NCBI GenBank assembly: GCA_012523265.1
Contig: JAAYIU010000476.1
Span: 1-32,774, forward strand
Length of the DNA stretch: 32,774 bases
Source: Bacteroidales bacterium
GTDB taxonomy: Bacteria; Bacteroidota; Bacteroidia; Bacteroidales; 4484-276
Direction: 5' to 3'
The stretch's first letter is position 1. Every line of letters starts with the position of its first letter. The position numbers and the translations under genes are program-made. The notes beneath the pieces were generated by a model that worked only from the letters and a program-made list of their open reading frames with translations, was not told where the DNA came from and did not search any database. This document shows positions 1 through 8,142 of this stretch, piece after piece.

Positions 1-762
1 GGAAAATCAAGAGCCGAAATTTCTGCTGTAAATATTGATGCACAGCGGGCGCAAGTATTAGTACAAATCCCTTATGCTTTTATGCAGGATAATGGAAATC
101 TGGGGGTGAAGGTGAAACTTTTTATTGCACAAATAGCCCTCGACAGCTACGATGTAAGGTGGGTTTTTATTGATGACAGCACAGTACCTGACCGGTGGAA
201 TGTATTAGTAAGTCAGCCCACTTTGGGAAGTCAACAGGGAGATATGGTCCTCACACTTTCCCCTACTGATTATTCTGACGGTGACTTTCAATACCTGGCT
301 GATTTTATATATAAAAAGGATACCCTTGTTTTTTCTAAACTTCTAGATTATCGCATTCCCAAATTTCATCAAAGTACTGGCAGATATTATAATTACCTGA
401 CTCCAAAATCTTCACATGGTTTAGTTTTTCATCAGTTTGCCAGCGACGTTATTGATCTATGCAAAGATTCGGTTTTTTATCTTCCAATTGAAAATTCTAA
501 ATTGGAAATCAATCTTGAAAAACTTCAAGCTGAATATGAGCTCGCCTTCACCGATGTAATCACTCAAAACAATAGTTGCAAATTTCTTTACAAAAAACAG
601 GAACAGGGATGGTTTTTGGGAATTGTGGAAGGTGGCATATTAAGTTATGAAGAAATAAAATATTTAGATGACACAATCATGAATTTGTCTTTTGCCGATT
701 ACAATCATATAGTTTGGTATGATCCGAAGCGCAATGAGGTAAGTTATCGGATGATTCCGTGA
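1..762 (+). CDS. Hypothetical protein, 5'-truncated by window edge
   Basis: The reading frame is open from base 1 to a TGA at 760-762, giving 253 residues, so the gene very probably starts upstream of the window; the first internal ATG (82) is not a convincing start because coding continues in frame before it. I do not recognise the family. The visible part is soluble-looking, without membrane segments or repeats, rich in aromatic and acidic residues, and ends in YRMIP. It is more AT-rich, with more A/T-ending codons, than the housekeeping genes that follow, which fits an accessory or transferred gene but does not prove it. The next gene, fbaA, is convergent, and an oriented terminator lies between them. 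No function is assigned. Confidence 0.75.
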   Translation, partial: GKSRAEISAVNIDAQRAQVLVQIPYAFMQDNGNLGVKVKLFIAQIALDSYDVRWVFIDDSTVPDRWNVLVSQPTLGSQQGDMVLTLSPTDYSDGDFQYLADFIYKKDTLVFSKLLDYRIPKFHQSTGRYYNYLTPKSSHGLVFHQFASDVIDLCKDSVFYLPIENSKLEINLEKLQAEYELAFTDVITQNNSCKFLYKKQEQGWFLGIVEGGILSYEEIKYLDDTIMNLSFADYNHIVWYDPKRNEVSYRMIP

Positions 763-901
763 TGCGTCTTCCCCACACTATGATTAAATAAATAGAAACC
801 TCATTCAAATTGATTTGCCCAAGATGGGTTTAAATACTTTACAGCTTCACCCCTTATGCACGGTAAATCATGTGCACTTTTGATATCTTCCTCAAGCAAA
901 C

Positions 902-935
902 AAAAAACCCGCATCATTCGTTGATGCGGGTTTTT
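902..935 (-). terminator. Intrinsic terminator of fbaA (possibly bidirectional)
   Basis: A perfect 9-bp GC-rich stem, CCCGCATCA (908-916) with TGATGCGGG (922-930), has a 5-nt loop and is flanked by an A-run on the left and a T-run on the right. It therefore reads as a rho-independent terminator on both strands. It lies 25 bp past the fbaA stop on the minus strand and about 140 bp past the plus-strand gene, so its main role is probably to end fbaA transcription. Confidence 0.85.
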
Positions 936-959
936 CTATTTAAAGCTTCTTACGAAATG

Positions 960-2039
960 CTACAGTGTGTTTTTACTGTTGAGGTCGTCGAAAGCAATTT
1001 CGAGGCGACGGATCATGCTTTGCTCGCCTTCGCGCAGCCACTTACGTGGGTCGTAATATTTCTTGTTGGGGATATCATCTCCGTCGGGGTTTCCGATTTG
1101 TCCCTGCAGGTAATGTTCGTTTTTCTTGTAATAATTCATCACGCCTTCCCAGGTAGCCCATTGGGTGTCGGTGTCGATGTTCATTTTTACTACACCATAA
1201 CCGATGGCTTCGCGGATTTGCTCCTGTGCTGATCCGCTGCCGCCATGAAACACAAAGTTGACAGGATTGGGTTCGGTGTGGTGTTTCTTATGGATGTATT
1301 CTTGCGAATTTTTAAGGATTACCGGTTCAAGTCTTACGTTGCCGGGCTTGTAAACGCCGTGCACATTACCAAAAGAAGCGGCAATGGTAAAGCGATGGCT
1401 TACCGCCATGAGTTGTTCGTAAGCGTAGGCTACTTCTTCGGGCTGGGTGTAGAGGCGCGAACTATCTACGCCTGTGTTATCCACGCCGTCTTCTTCGCCG
1501 CCGGTAATGCCCAGCTCTATTTCGAGGGTCATGTCCATTTTCTTCATGCGCTCAAGATATTTCTTGCAGATAGCAATGTTTTCTTCCAGCGGCTCTTCGC
1601 TAAGGTCGAGCATGTGGGAGCTGAACAACGGTTTGCCGTGCTGCTTGTAATATTTCTCACCTTCGTCGAGCAGTCCGTCGATCCAGGGGAGCAGTTTTTT
1701 GGCGGCATGGTCGGTGTGAAGAATTACCGGCACCCCATAGAGTGCGGCCAACTTGTGGACGTGCATGGCGCCACTCACCGCACCGACGATGGCAGCTTGC
1801 TGGTTTTCGTTGGAGATGCTTTTGCCGGCATAGAAAACGGCACCCCCATTAGAAAACTGAATAATTACCGGCGACTTGGCTTTAGCGGCTGCTTCCATCA
1901 CGGCATTCACCGAGTTGGTTCCTACCACGTTTACAGCAGGGAGGGCAAAATGCTTGCGCCGGGCTATCTCGAAAATCTTCTGTACGTCGTCACCGGAAGC
2001 CACACCGGCTTTTACTACTTCTAATACTTTATCAGACAT
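960..2039 (-). CDS. fbaA: Class II fructose-bisphosphate aldolase
   Basis: A zinc-dependent class IIa aldolase of 359 residues, the same length as E. coli FbaA and collinear with it. It interconverts fructose-1,6-bisphosphate with DHAP and glyceraldehyde-3-phosphate in cytosolic glycolysis and gluconeogenesis. Visible motifs are the catalytic Asp and zinc His in HTDH (residues 108-111), a Glu at about 174 in ELGITGGEEDG, a zinc His at 227 in NVHGVYKPGN, and a zinc His at 265 in HGGSGS. The ATG start fits the family N-terminus (GVASGDDVQKIF near residue 12). A -7 box lies 28 bp upstream and a strong terminator downstream, so it looks monocistronic. The reverse strand carries a long antisense ORF that I regard as a shadow. 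Confidence 0.97.
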   Translation of the reverse strand: MSDKVLEVVKAGVASGDDVQKIFEIARRKHFALPAVNVVGTNSVNAVMEAAAKAKSPVIIQFSNGGAVFYAGKSISNENQQAAIVGAVSGAMHVHKLAALYGVPVILHTDHAAKKLLPWIDGLLDEGEKYYKQHGKPLFSSHMLDLSEEPLEENIAICKKYLERMKKMDMTLEIELGITGGEEDGVDNTGVDSSRLYTQPEEVAYAYEQLMAVSHRFTIAASFGNVHGVYKPGNVRLEPVILKNSQEYIHKKHHTEPNPVNFVFHGGSGSAQEQIREAIGYGVVKMNIDTDTQWATWEGVMNYYKKNEHYLQGQIGNPDGDDIPNKKYYDPRKWLREGEQSMIRRLEIAFDDLNSKNTL

Positions 2040-2067
2040 AATTACAATTATTTAAAGTTTTGGATTG

Positions 2068-2075
2068 CAAAGTTA
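2068..2075 (-). promoter_or_regulatory. Bacteroidota -7 box upstream of fbaA
   Basis: Read on the minus strand this is TAACTTTG, a full match to the Bacteroidota primary-sigma -7 consensus TAnnTTTG, 28 bp before the fbaA ATG. I do not see a clear TTTG -33 partner at the usual distance, so the assignment rests on the -7 box and its position. Confidence 0.55.
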
Positions 2076-2108
2076 CAACTAATAACGCATCATTATGGTT
2101 ATTAACCA

Positions 2109-3182
2109 TTAAGATACCTTAAAGTAATCAGTGAGAAAGCGATCGATGAGCCTTGGAACTGCGAATTGGTGCAGTTGATCCAGCCTTACAGAGCTAAATT
2201 TTGTGTCGCGCTCCGCCCGGAAATCCCCGTTGGCCTGTATTACCACAAATCGGGCGTGCAGCCGCTGGTGCGTAAGCTGATGTGTGTAAAGGCTGCTTGT
2301 ATGCGTCACAACAAAATTGTTGGCAGGTAAAATGCTTCGCCACTCAGGAAGCGAAAAAAGTTGTTCGGGCGGTATTTCCGTTTGCGTTTCTATCACCGGA
2401 AAAGTATAAAGGCCTTGCCAGATGTCGCCGGCTGCGCGTTTTGTTAGTAGCACTGAAGGCTCATTGTGATTTTTGTGAAGCACCACCACATAATAAAAGG
2501 TGCGATGCCTGATTTTGACTTTGGGTTTTTTTACCGGCAGCATTTTTACAATTTTTTGCTGATGTGCTGCACAGTGGCGGGCAAAGACACACTGGCCGCA
2601 GTCGGGATTGACGGGTATGCAATGGCACGCGCCAAACTCCATCATGGCCTCGTTGAAAGTGCCGGGATCACCGGCTGGCATGAGCTGCTGCACCAGCTCC
2701 CTCACAATTTTTATCCCTGCCGGGCTGTCGATGGGTTCGTGCACAGCAAACCAGCGGCTTACCACGCGCAACACGTTTCCATCGATGGCCGGCTGCCGCT
2801 CACCGAAAGCTATCGAAGCAATGGCTGCCGCAGTGTAAGGCCCGATGCCGGGAAGCTGCAGCAGGTCGCGGTAATTGTCGGGGAAGATGCCGCCATGCTT
2901 TTGAACGATGATTTGAGCAGCAGCGTGCAGGTTGCGCGCACGGGTGTAGTAGCCCAGCCCCTGCCAAAGCTTCAAAACATCATCGATATTGGCAGCAGCC
3001 AACGCCTGAACAGTAGGATATTGTGAGACAAAAGCGTGATAATATTGCAGACCCTGGGCAACACGCGTTTGCTGAAGAATCACTTCGGAGAGCCAAATTT
3101 TGTAGGGATCGCTGGTTTGTCGCCAGGGCAAATCGCGGCGATTTTGGTGGTACCATGTAAGCAATCGTTGGATGTCGGGCAT
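2109..3182 (-). CDS. mutY: A/G-specific adenine glycosylase
   Basis: MutY removes adenine mispaired with 8-oxoguanine in base-excision repair. I place the start at the ATG at 3182 (357 aa); an upstream in-frame TTG at 3227 would add 15 residues that do not resemble the family N-terminus. Motifs counted from the ATG: catalytic Glu33 in WLSEVILQQT, helix-hairpin-helix LPGIGPYTAAAI (110-121), catalytic Asp134 in PAIDGNVLRV, and the 4Fe-4S ligands Cys188, 195, 198 and 204 with C-x6-C-x2-C-x5-C spacing. The C-terminal part (about 225-357) fits the NUDIX-like 8-oxoG recognition domain. It is on the same strand as fbaA and upstream of it, but fbaA has its own -7 box. Confidence 0.95.
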   Translation of the reverse strand: MPDIQRLLTWYHQNRRDLPWRQTSDPYKIWLSEVILQQTRVAQGLQYYHAFVSQYPTVQALAAANIDDVLKLWQGLGYYTRARNLHAAAQIIVQKHGGIFPDNYRDLLQLPGIGPYTAAAIASIAFGERQPAIDGNVLRVVSRWFAVHEPIDSPAGIKIVRELVQQLMPAGDPGTFNEAMMEFGACHCIPVNPDCGQCVFARHCAAHQQKIVKMLPVKKPKVKIRHRTFYYVVVLHKNHNEPSVLLTKRAAGDIWQGLYTFPVIETQTEIPPEQLFSLPEWRSILPANNFVVTHTSSLYTHQLTHQRLHARFVVIQANGDFRAERDTKFSSVRLDQLHQFAVPRLIDRFLTDYFKVS

Positions 3183-3368
3183 TCTGTATGGGTTGTTGGT
3201 AGCGGGCAGAACGATGAAAATGAGCAAATTGTTATTTCATCAACAGATTGATTATGAACCTGAAGAGATTTGTGTTGTGTAATCACAAAATTTTAAAATC
3301 GGACACTATTTGGCTGATAATCATTTTTTTAAAAATTTCCTAAAATGATGGCTGATAGAAAATAATTA

Positions 3369-3376
3369 TATATTTG
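3369..3376 (+). promoter_or_regulatory. Bacteroidota -7 box of the HU gene
   Basis: TATATTTG is a full match to TAnnTTTG, 45 bp before the HU ATG, inside an AT-rich stretch typical of strong promoters. The -33 region has no clear TTTG. It probably drives HU and the 31-codon gene behind it. Confidence 0.6.
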
Positions 3377-3421
3377 CACCCCTATTTACAAATCTAACAA
3401 TCAAAACATTAAATAGAAATC

Positions 3422-3712
3422 ATGACAAAAGCAGAAATTGTAGCAGAGATTGCAAACAAAACAGGAATAGAAAAACTTGTTGTTCAAACCACCGTCGAAG
3501 CCTTTATGGAATCGATCAAGAACTCGATGACCAGTGGCGAAAATGTTTATCTGAGAGGATTTGGTAGTTTTACCATCAAAAAAAGAGCTGAGAAAACAGG
3601 CCGTAACATCTCTAAAAATACTACCATCATCATCCCTGCTCACAACATCCCCACATTTAAGCCTGCAAAATCATTTGTAAACGAAGTTAAAGAGAACGTT
3701 AACGTAAAATAG
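3422..3712 (+). CDS. HU family DNA-binding protein
   Basis: A 96-residue histone-like nucleoid protein. It opens with MTKAEIVAEIANKTGIEK, the HU helical dimerisation region, then has the conserved core VYLRGFGSFTIKKR (about 40-55) and an arm region ending NIPTFKPAKSF with the conserved Pro and Phe-Lys-Pro. Members bind and bend duplex DNA without strong sequence specificity and act as dimers. An AT-rich promoter with a TATATTTG -7 box precedes it. The next gene, a tiny basic ribosome-type protein, starts 14 bp after the stop, so the two are probably co-transcribed up to the hairpin at 3838-3892. Confidence 0.95.
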   Translation: MTKAEIVAEIANKTGIEKLVVQTTVEAFMESIKNSMTSGENVYLRGFGSFTIKKRAEKTGRNISKNTTIIIPAHNIPTFKPAKSFVNEVKENVNVK

Positions 3713-3726
3713 AAAGGACGCACACA

Positions 3727-3822
3727 ATGCCAAGCGGAAAAAAGAGAAAAAGACATAAAATGTCAACCCACAAGCGCAAAAAACGCTTACGGAAAAACAG
3801 ACATAAAAATAAAAAGAAATAA
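3727..3822 (+). CDS. 31-aa hyperbasic AURKAIP1/COX24-type protein
   Basis: A complete 32-codon ORF with ATG at 3727 and TAA at 3820-3822. It is easily missed because of its size. The product starts MPSGKKRKRHKMSTHKRKKR and is almost entirely Lys, Arg and His with a KKRLRK-type core. I recognise this as the short Bacteroidota protein usually annotated as AURKAIP1/COX24 domain-containing, related to the C-terminus of mitochondrial ribosomal protein mS38. By that relationship it should be a ribosome-associated RNA-binding peptide; this is family inference, not proven by the sequence. It sits 14 bp after HU and before a strong hairpin terminator, so it is the distal gene of a two-gene unit. Confidence 0.85.
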   Translation: MPSGKKRKRHKMSTHKRKKRLRKNRHKNKKK

Positions 3823-3837
3823 TTTTTAACCTGTTAC

Positions 3838-3892
3838 AAAAATTATTACATGATGTCGTTGTGTGATGGCATGGTGTAATAATTTTTTTTTT
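3838..3892 (+). terminator. Long-stem intrinsic terminator between the HU unit and rng
   Basis: A perfect 13-bp arm AAAAATTATTACA (3838-3850) pairs with TGTAATAATTTTT (3875-3887), followed by more T residues, with a 24-nt internal segment that can itself fold through two CATG tetramers. The stem is AT-rich but long and ends in a T-run, so it looks like a terminator or attenuator 16 bp past the small basic gene and about 65 bp before rng. Confidence 0.7.
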
Positions 3893-3956
3893 AAAAGCAA
3901 GCCTAAAAATTGCAAACGAAAAAACTTCTGATGCGTATTACCAAACTGCATAAAGC

Positions 3957-5507
3957 GTGGACAGGGATTTAATCATCAATTCAAATTCTTCCGGAGTTGA
4001 TATTGCGTTACTCGAGGACAAATATCTTGTAGAGCTTACAAAGGAAAAATCCAACAAGAAATATTCGGTTGGCGATGTGTACCTGGGTAAGGTCAAAAAA
4101 CTTATGCCCGGACTCAATGCTGCTTTTGTGAATGTTGGCTACGAAAAAGATGCTTTTTTGCACTACCTCGATCTGGGGCCACAGGTGCGGTCATTGATAA
4201 AATTTACCAAACTGGCCAGTGCCGGCAAGATTCCCAACGTGCCGTTGAGCGAGTTCAGGCTTGAGCCTGATATCGAAAAAACAGGGAAGATTTCAGATGT
4301 CTTCTCTGTTAATCAACCTATCCTGGTGCAAATTGCTAAGGAGCCTATTTCCACTAAGGGGCCGCGCATTTCTTCGGAGATAAGTTTTGCCGGACGCTAC
4401 CTGGTGTTGGTGCCATTGGCCGATCGCATCTCGGTATCGCAGAAAATCCGCAGCCTCGAAGAACGCAAGCGCCTGAAGAGGTTGATCAAAAGCATCAAGC
4501 CCAACAACTTTGGCGTAATCGTTCGCACTGCTGCCGAAAACAAACTGGTAGCTGATCTGGATGCCGACCTTAAAGATTTGCTTGGCAAATGGGATATTAT
4601 TGCTACCAAACTCAACAAAGCCGAGCCGCCCACCAAAATCGTCAGCGAGCTGGATCGCACCTCCGCGATTCTGCGCGATCACCTCAACGAATCGTTCAAC
4701 AATATCCATGTTGACGATGCTTCGCTGGCCGATGAGGTGCGTATCTTTATCAAACAGATAGCTCCCGAAAAAGCCGGCATCGTTAAGCATTACAGCGGAG
4801 CCAAGCCTATCTTCGAGCATTTTGGTGTAGATAAACAGATCAAAAATTCGTTTGGGAAAATCGTCACCATCAAAAGTGGTGTTTACCTGATCATCGAACA
4901 AACCGAGGCGATGCACACCATCGACGTCAACTCGGGACACCGGGTGAACAAAGATAAAAACCAGGAGAGCAACTCTCTGGAAGTAAACCTGGAGGCAGCC
5001 ACCGAAATAGCCCGTCAGATGCGGTTACGCGACATCGGCGGCACCATCGTGGTCGATTTTATCGACATGACACAGGCCAAGCATCGCCGTCAGCTTTACC
5101 AGCACATCAAAGACGAAATGGCCAAAGACAAGGCCAAGCACTCCATTTTGCCGCCCAGCAAATTTGGGCTGGTGCAGATTACGCGCCAGCGGGTACGCCC
5201 GGCGATGAATGTTCAGATACTCGAAAAATGTCCTGTTTGCAACGGTACCGGCGAAAACAAAGCCGCCATCCTCATCATCGACGAAATCGAAAACAATTTG
5301 CAATACCTGCTGCAGGAACAAAACGAGAAGAACCTTACCATTACGGTGCATCCATTTGTACATGCACAGCTCACCATCGGTTTCCCATCGTTGCGCATGA
5401 AATGGATGTGGCGTTACAAGCAGCGCATCCACATCAAACCCAGCGCCTCGCACCACTACCTGGAGTATCATTTTTTTAATAGTAAAAATGACGAGCTTAA
5501 GATGTAA
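3957..5507 (+). CDS. rng: Ribonuclease E/G family endoribonuclease
   Basis: A 516-residue RNase G-type enzyme that cleaves single-stranded RNA near monophosphorylated 5' ends in rRNA maturation and mRNA decay. The start is GTG (3957); the protein then reads DRDLIINS, matching the usual Bacteroidota N-terminus, so a non-ATG start is well supported. The S1 RNA-binding domain spans about residues 35-115 (VGDVYLGKVKKLMPGLNAAFV). The catalytic metal-binding Asp residues are D323 in TIDVNSGH and D367 in VVDFIDM. The zinc-link dimerisation motif CPVCNGTG has Cys425 and Cys428. It lacks the long C-terminal scaffold of E. coli RNase E. A 13-codon ORF (3931-3972) overlaps its start. Confidence 0.95.
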   Translation: MDRDLIINSNSSGVDIALLEDKYLVELTKEKSNKKYSVGDVYLGKVKKLMPGLNAAFVNVGYEKDAFLHYLDLGPQVRSLIKFTKLASAGKIPNVPLSEFRLEPDIEKTGKISDVFSVNQPILVQIAKEPISTKGPRISSEISFAGRYLVLVPLADRISVSQKIRSLEERKRLKRLIKSIKPNNFGVIVRTAAENKLVADLDADLKDLLGKWDIIATKLNKAEPPTKIVSELDRTSAILRDHLNESFNNIHVDDASLADEVRIFIKQIAPEKAGIVKHYSGAKPIFEHFGVDKQIKNSFGKIVTIKSGVYLIIEQTEAMHTIDVNSGHRVNKDKNQESNSLEVNLEAATEIARQMRLRDIGGTIVVDFIDMTQAKHRRQLYQHIKDEMAKDKAKHSILPPSKFGLVQITRQRVRPAMNVQILEKCPVCNGTGENKAAILIIDEIENNLQYLLQEQNEKNLTITVHPFVHAQLTIGFPSLRMKWMWRYKQRIHIKPSASHHYLEYHFFNSKNDELKM

Positions 5508-5566
5508 GTGTGATTGCCTGTTTCAACCATCGGAACGTTGCCGTTAAATCAGAAATTCAAAAACCA

Positions 5567-5608
5567 AATAAATCTCAATAGCCAAGGCCGCTACATTTGA
5601 GATTTATT
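5567..5608. repeat. 12-bp inverted repeat in the rng-trpS gap
   Basis: AATAAATCTCAA (5567-5578) is perfectly complementary to TTGAGATTTATT (5597-5608), with an 18-nt loop, ending 14 bp before the trpS ATG. It is followed by A residues, not T residues, on the plus strand, so it is a poor intrinsic terminator. It could be an mRNA 3'-end structure for rng or a leader hairpin of trpS. Confidence 0.6.
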
Positions 5609-5622
5609 AAAAAATTAGCAAC

Positions 5623-6618
5623 ATGGAAATTGTCGTCAGCGGAATCCGGCCCACCGGAAACCTACACTTAGGAAATTATTTTGGTGCCCTCAGCAACTTT
5701 TTAAAAATGCAGCAAACCCATCACTGCTTTTTCTTTATTGCCGATTACCATTCCCTTACCACACATCCCACCCCTTCCGATCTTCATGGCAACGTGAAAC
5801 AGGTGCTGGTGGAATATCTTGCTGCAGGCATCGATCCCGAAAAGGCAACATTATACATTCAAAGCGACCTGCCCGAAACCGCCGAACTGTACCTGCTGCT
5901 CAACATGAATGCCTACATGGGTGAGCTGGAACGGGTGACAACTTTTAAAGAAAAAGCGCGTAAGCAAGCCGAGAACGTCAACGCCGGCTTGCTTACCTAC
6001 CCATCGTTGATGGCTGCCGACATTATTATTCATAAAGCGCATAAAGTGCCTGTGGGCAAAGACCAGGAGCAACATCTGGAGCTGACGCGCACTTTTGCAC
6101 GCCGCTTCAACCGCATGTACAACCATGAGTTTTTCCCGGAGCCTACCGCTTTCAACTTCGGTGCGGAGCTGATAAAAATTCCAGGACTGGATGGCAGCGG
6201 AAAGATGGGAAAATCAGAAGGTGAAGGCAACGCCATTTTCCTGGCCGACGACCCGAAGATAATCCGCAAAAAAGTGATGCGTGCCGTTACCGATGCCGGC
6301 CCCACCACACCTAACCAACCTATGACCGAGGCTGTGGCCATCCTTTTCAGCCTGATGCGCACAATGTCGAAACCCGAAACCGTCGATCATTTCCTGAACG
6401 AATACAACGCCTGCACCATACGATATGGGGATTTGAAAAAGCAACTTGCCGAAGATATCGTCAACTTCACCGCACCGATTCGTGAAAGGATTCACGAACT
6501 GGCTGCCGACGAAAAATACTTGTCGAAAGTAGCCACCATGGGCGCCGAAAAAGCCCACGAAAGCGCCGGCAAAACCATCAGCGAAGTGCGCGAGATTATT
6601 GGCTTCAGGAAGTTTTAA
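5623..6618 (+). CDS. trpS: Tryptophanyl-tRNA synthetase
   Basis: A class Ic aminoacyl-tRNA synthetase of 331 residues, the normal bacterial size. It charges tRNA-Trp with tryptophan using ATP. The first ATP-binding signature is PTGNLHLGNYFGAL (10-23), where HLGN stands for HIGH. The second is KMGKS (194-198) in GSGKMGKSEGEGN, a Gly variant of the usual KMSKS. The ATG start is immediately followed by the family N-terminus (EIVVSGIRPTG). It lies on the same strand as rng, about 115 bp downstream and with an inverted repeat between them, so it may have its own promoter, although I see no full TAnnTTTG box there. Confidence 0.96.
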   Translation: MEIVVSGIRPTGNLHLGNYFGALSNFLKMQQTHHCFFFIADYHSLTTHPTPSDLHGNVKQVLVEYLAAGIDPEKATLYIQSDLPETAELYLLLNMNAYMGELERVTTFKEKARKQAENVNAGLLTYPSLMAADIIIHKAHKVPVGKDQEQHLELTRTFARRFNRMYNHEFFPEPTAFNFGAELIKIPGLDGSGKMGKSEGEGNAIFLADDPKIIRKKVMRAVTDAGPTTPNQPMTEAVAILFSLMRTMSKPETVDHFLNEYNACTIRYGDLKKQLAEDIVNFTAPIRERIHELAADEKYLSKVATMGAEKAHESAGKTISEVREIIGFRKF

Positions 6619-6802
6619 CAGACGGGCATTTATTAAAATTATTGGCTCCTAGAAATGTTAGGGTGGGTTTATGGAAAGATATTGATGTAAAAATATTGCA
6701 GGCTAAAGCCCGCCGATTTCTGACAGTGCTTTCTTGAGATGTTACAGATGGACTACACACAATAAATAATATCAGAGCAATTTTTATTAATTGTTAATTG
6801 GA

Positions 6803-6818
6803 ATTTATTTGTTAATTG
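6803..6818 (+). repeat. Copy of the dispersed AT-rich intergenic motif
   Basis: ATTTATTTGTTAATTG differs by one base from the consensus ATTTATTTGTNATTTG also found at 10913-10928 (reverse), 11202-11217 and 26979-26994. It sits in a run with three close copies of TTGTTAATTG (about 6790-6832) upstream of hflX. No inverted partner was found nearby, so it is a solitary copy. Confidence 0.5.
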
Positions 6819-6912
6819 TCTTTTGTTAATTGGAACTTTCCCCGTAATGGCCGGGGTTGCAATATCCGATGAACTGAAAGCATTCCCAAACTGTTTGTTG
6901 AAAAAAGAAATT

Positions 6913-8106
6913 ATGGCGCAAAATATCGAAACGGCTGTCCGAAAGGAGAGGGTAGTGCTGGTAGGGTTGATCACCGGCAAGGCTGATGAAGCCCGCATAG
7001 AAGAATATCTCGACGAGCTGGAATTTCTGGTGGAGACCGCCGGCGGCATCCCCATGAAACGGTTCACGCAAAAACTCGATCGCCCCGACACACGAACTTT
7101 TGTGGGATCGGGTAAGCTGGAGGAGATACACCAGTATGTGGTTGCCGAAGAGATCGACCTTGTGGTTTTCGACGACGAGCTGGGCGCCTCACAGATCAAA
7201 AATATCGAGAAGATTTTGGAGGTTCGCATCCTGGACCGTACCAATTTAATTCTCGACATCTTTGCCAGCCGGGCGCGCACGGCTCACGCCAAGACGCAGG
7301 TAGAGCTGGCGCAATACGAATATCTGCTTCCACGCCTCACGCGTATGTGGACGCACCTGGAGCGCCAGCAAGGCGGCATCGGCATGCGCGGCCCCGGCGA
7401 AACAGAGATAGAAACTGACCGCCGCATCATCCGCGACAAGATAAGTCTACTCAAAAAAAAACTCGAACTCATCGATCGGCAAATGGTGGTGCAGCGCAAA
7501 GCACGCGGCAACATGGTGCGCGTGTCGCTGGTGGGATACACCAACGTGGGCAAATCGACCATCATGAATCGCATGGCCAAAGCTGAGGTGTTTGCCGAAG
7601 ACAAGCTCTTTGCCACCCTCGACACCACCATCCGCAAAGTGGTGATCGAAAACCTGCCCTTCCTGCTCACCGACACCGTTGGCTTTATCCGCAAACTCCC
7701 GCACGGACTGGTGGAATCGTTCAAATCCACCCTCGACGAAGTGCGCGAAGCCGACCTGCTGCTGCATGTGGTGGACATTTCGCACGACGATTTCGAAGAG
7801 CAGATAAACGTGGTCAACGAAACCCTGAGCGAAATTGGCGCCGCCGACAAACCTACCATCATGGTCTTTAATAAAATGGATGCTTACACCTGGAAAACCA
7901 AAGATGCCGACGACCTGACAGAATCTACCGACGAAAACGTTACGCTGGAGGAACTCCGCAAAACCTGGATTGCCAAAAGCAATGCGCCGGCAATATTCAT
8001 TTCGGCCAAACACAAGCAAAACTGGGATGCTTTGAAAACGCTTATTTACCAAAAGGTGAAAGAAATCCACGCCGCACGCTTCCCGTACAATAATTTCCTC
8101 TATTAA
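6913..8106 (+). CDS. hflX: GTPase HflX
   Basis: A ribosome-associated GTPase that splits or rescues stalled ribosomes under stress. I use the ATG at 6913 (397 aa, starting MAQNIETAVRKE); extension to a TTG at 6823 would translate the AT-rich intergenic repeat and is unlikely. The HflX N-terminal nucleotide-binding region contains VGSGKLEEI (about 64-72) and the conserved GGIGMRGPGETEIE (154-167). The G domain has Walker A GYTNVGKST (208-216), switch/G3 DTVGF (254-258) and G4 NKMD (320-323). A coiled-coil linker (about 170-200) separates the domains. lnt starts 36 bp after the stop and may be co-transcribed. Confidence 0.95.
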   Translation: MAQNIETAVRKERVVLVGLITGKADEARIEEYLDELEFLVETAGGIPMKRFTQKLDRPDTRTFVGSGKLEEIHQYVVAEEIDLVVFDDELGASQIKNIEKILEVRILDRTNLILDIFASRARTAHAKTQVELAQYEYLLPRLTRMWTHLERQQGGIGMRGPGETEIETDRRIIRDKISLLKKKLELIDRQMVVQRKARGNMVRVSLVGYTNVGKSTIMNRMAKAEVFAEDKLFATLDTTIRKVVIENLPFLLTDTVGFIRKLPHGLVESFKSTLDEVREADLLLHVVDISHDDFEEQINVVNETLSEIGAADKPTIMVFNKMDAYTWKTKDADDLTESTDENVTLEELRKTWIAKSNAPAIFISAKHKQNWDALKTLIYQKVKEIHAARFPYNNFLY

Positions 8107-8142
8107 TACTTTTATCAGGCTAATAAAAAAGTTGCTTAGCTG

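Noticed and set aside
1245-2024. 259-codon plus-strand ORF antisense to fbaA
   Set aside because: The minus-strand frame is a clear class II aldolase with all metal-site residues; the antisense frame has no recognisable features.
6701-6710. GGCTAAAGCC palindrome upstream of hflX as a REP-type element
   Set aside because: The arms are only 4 bp and no second copy was found in the window, so the evidence is too thin.
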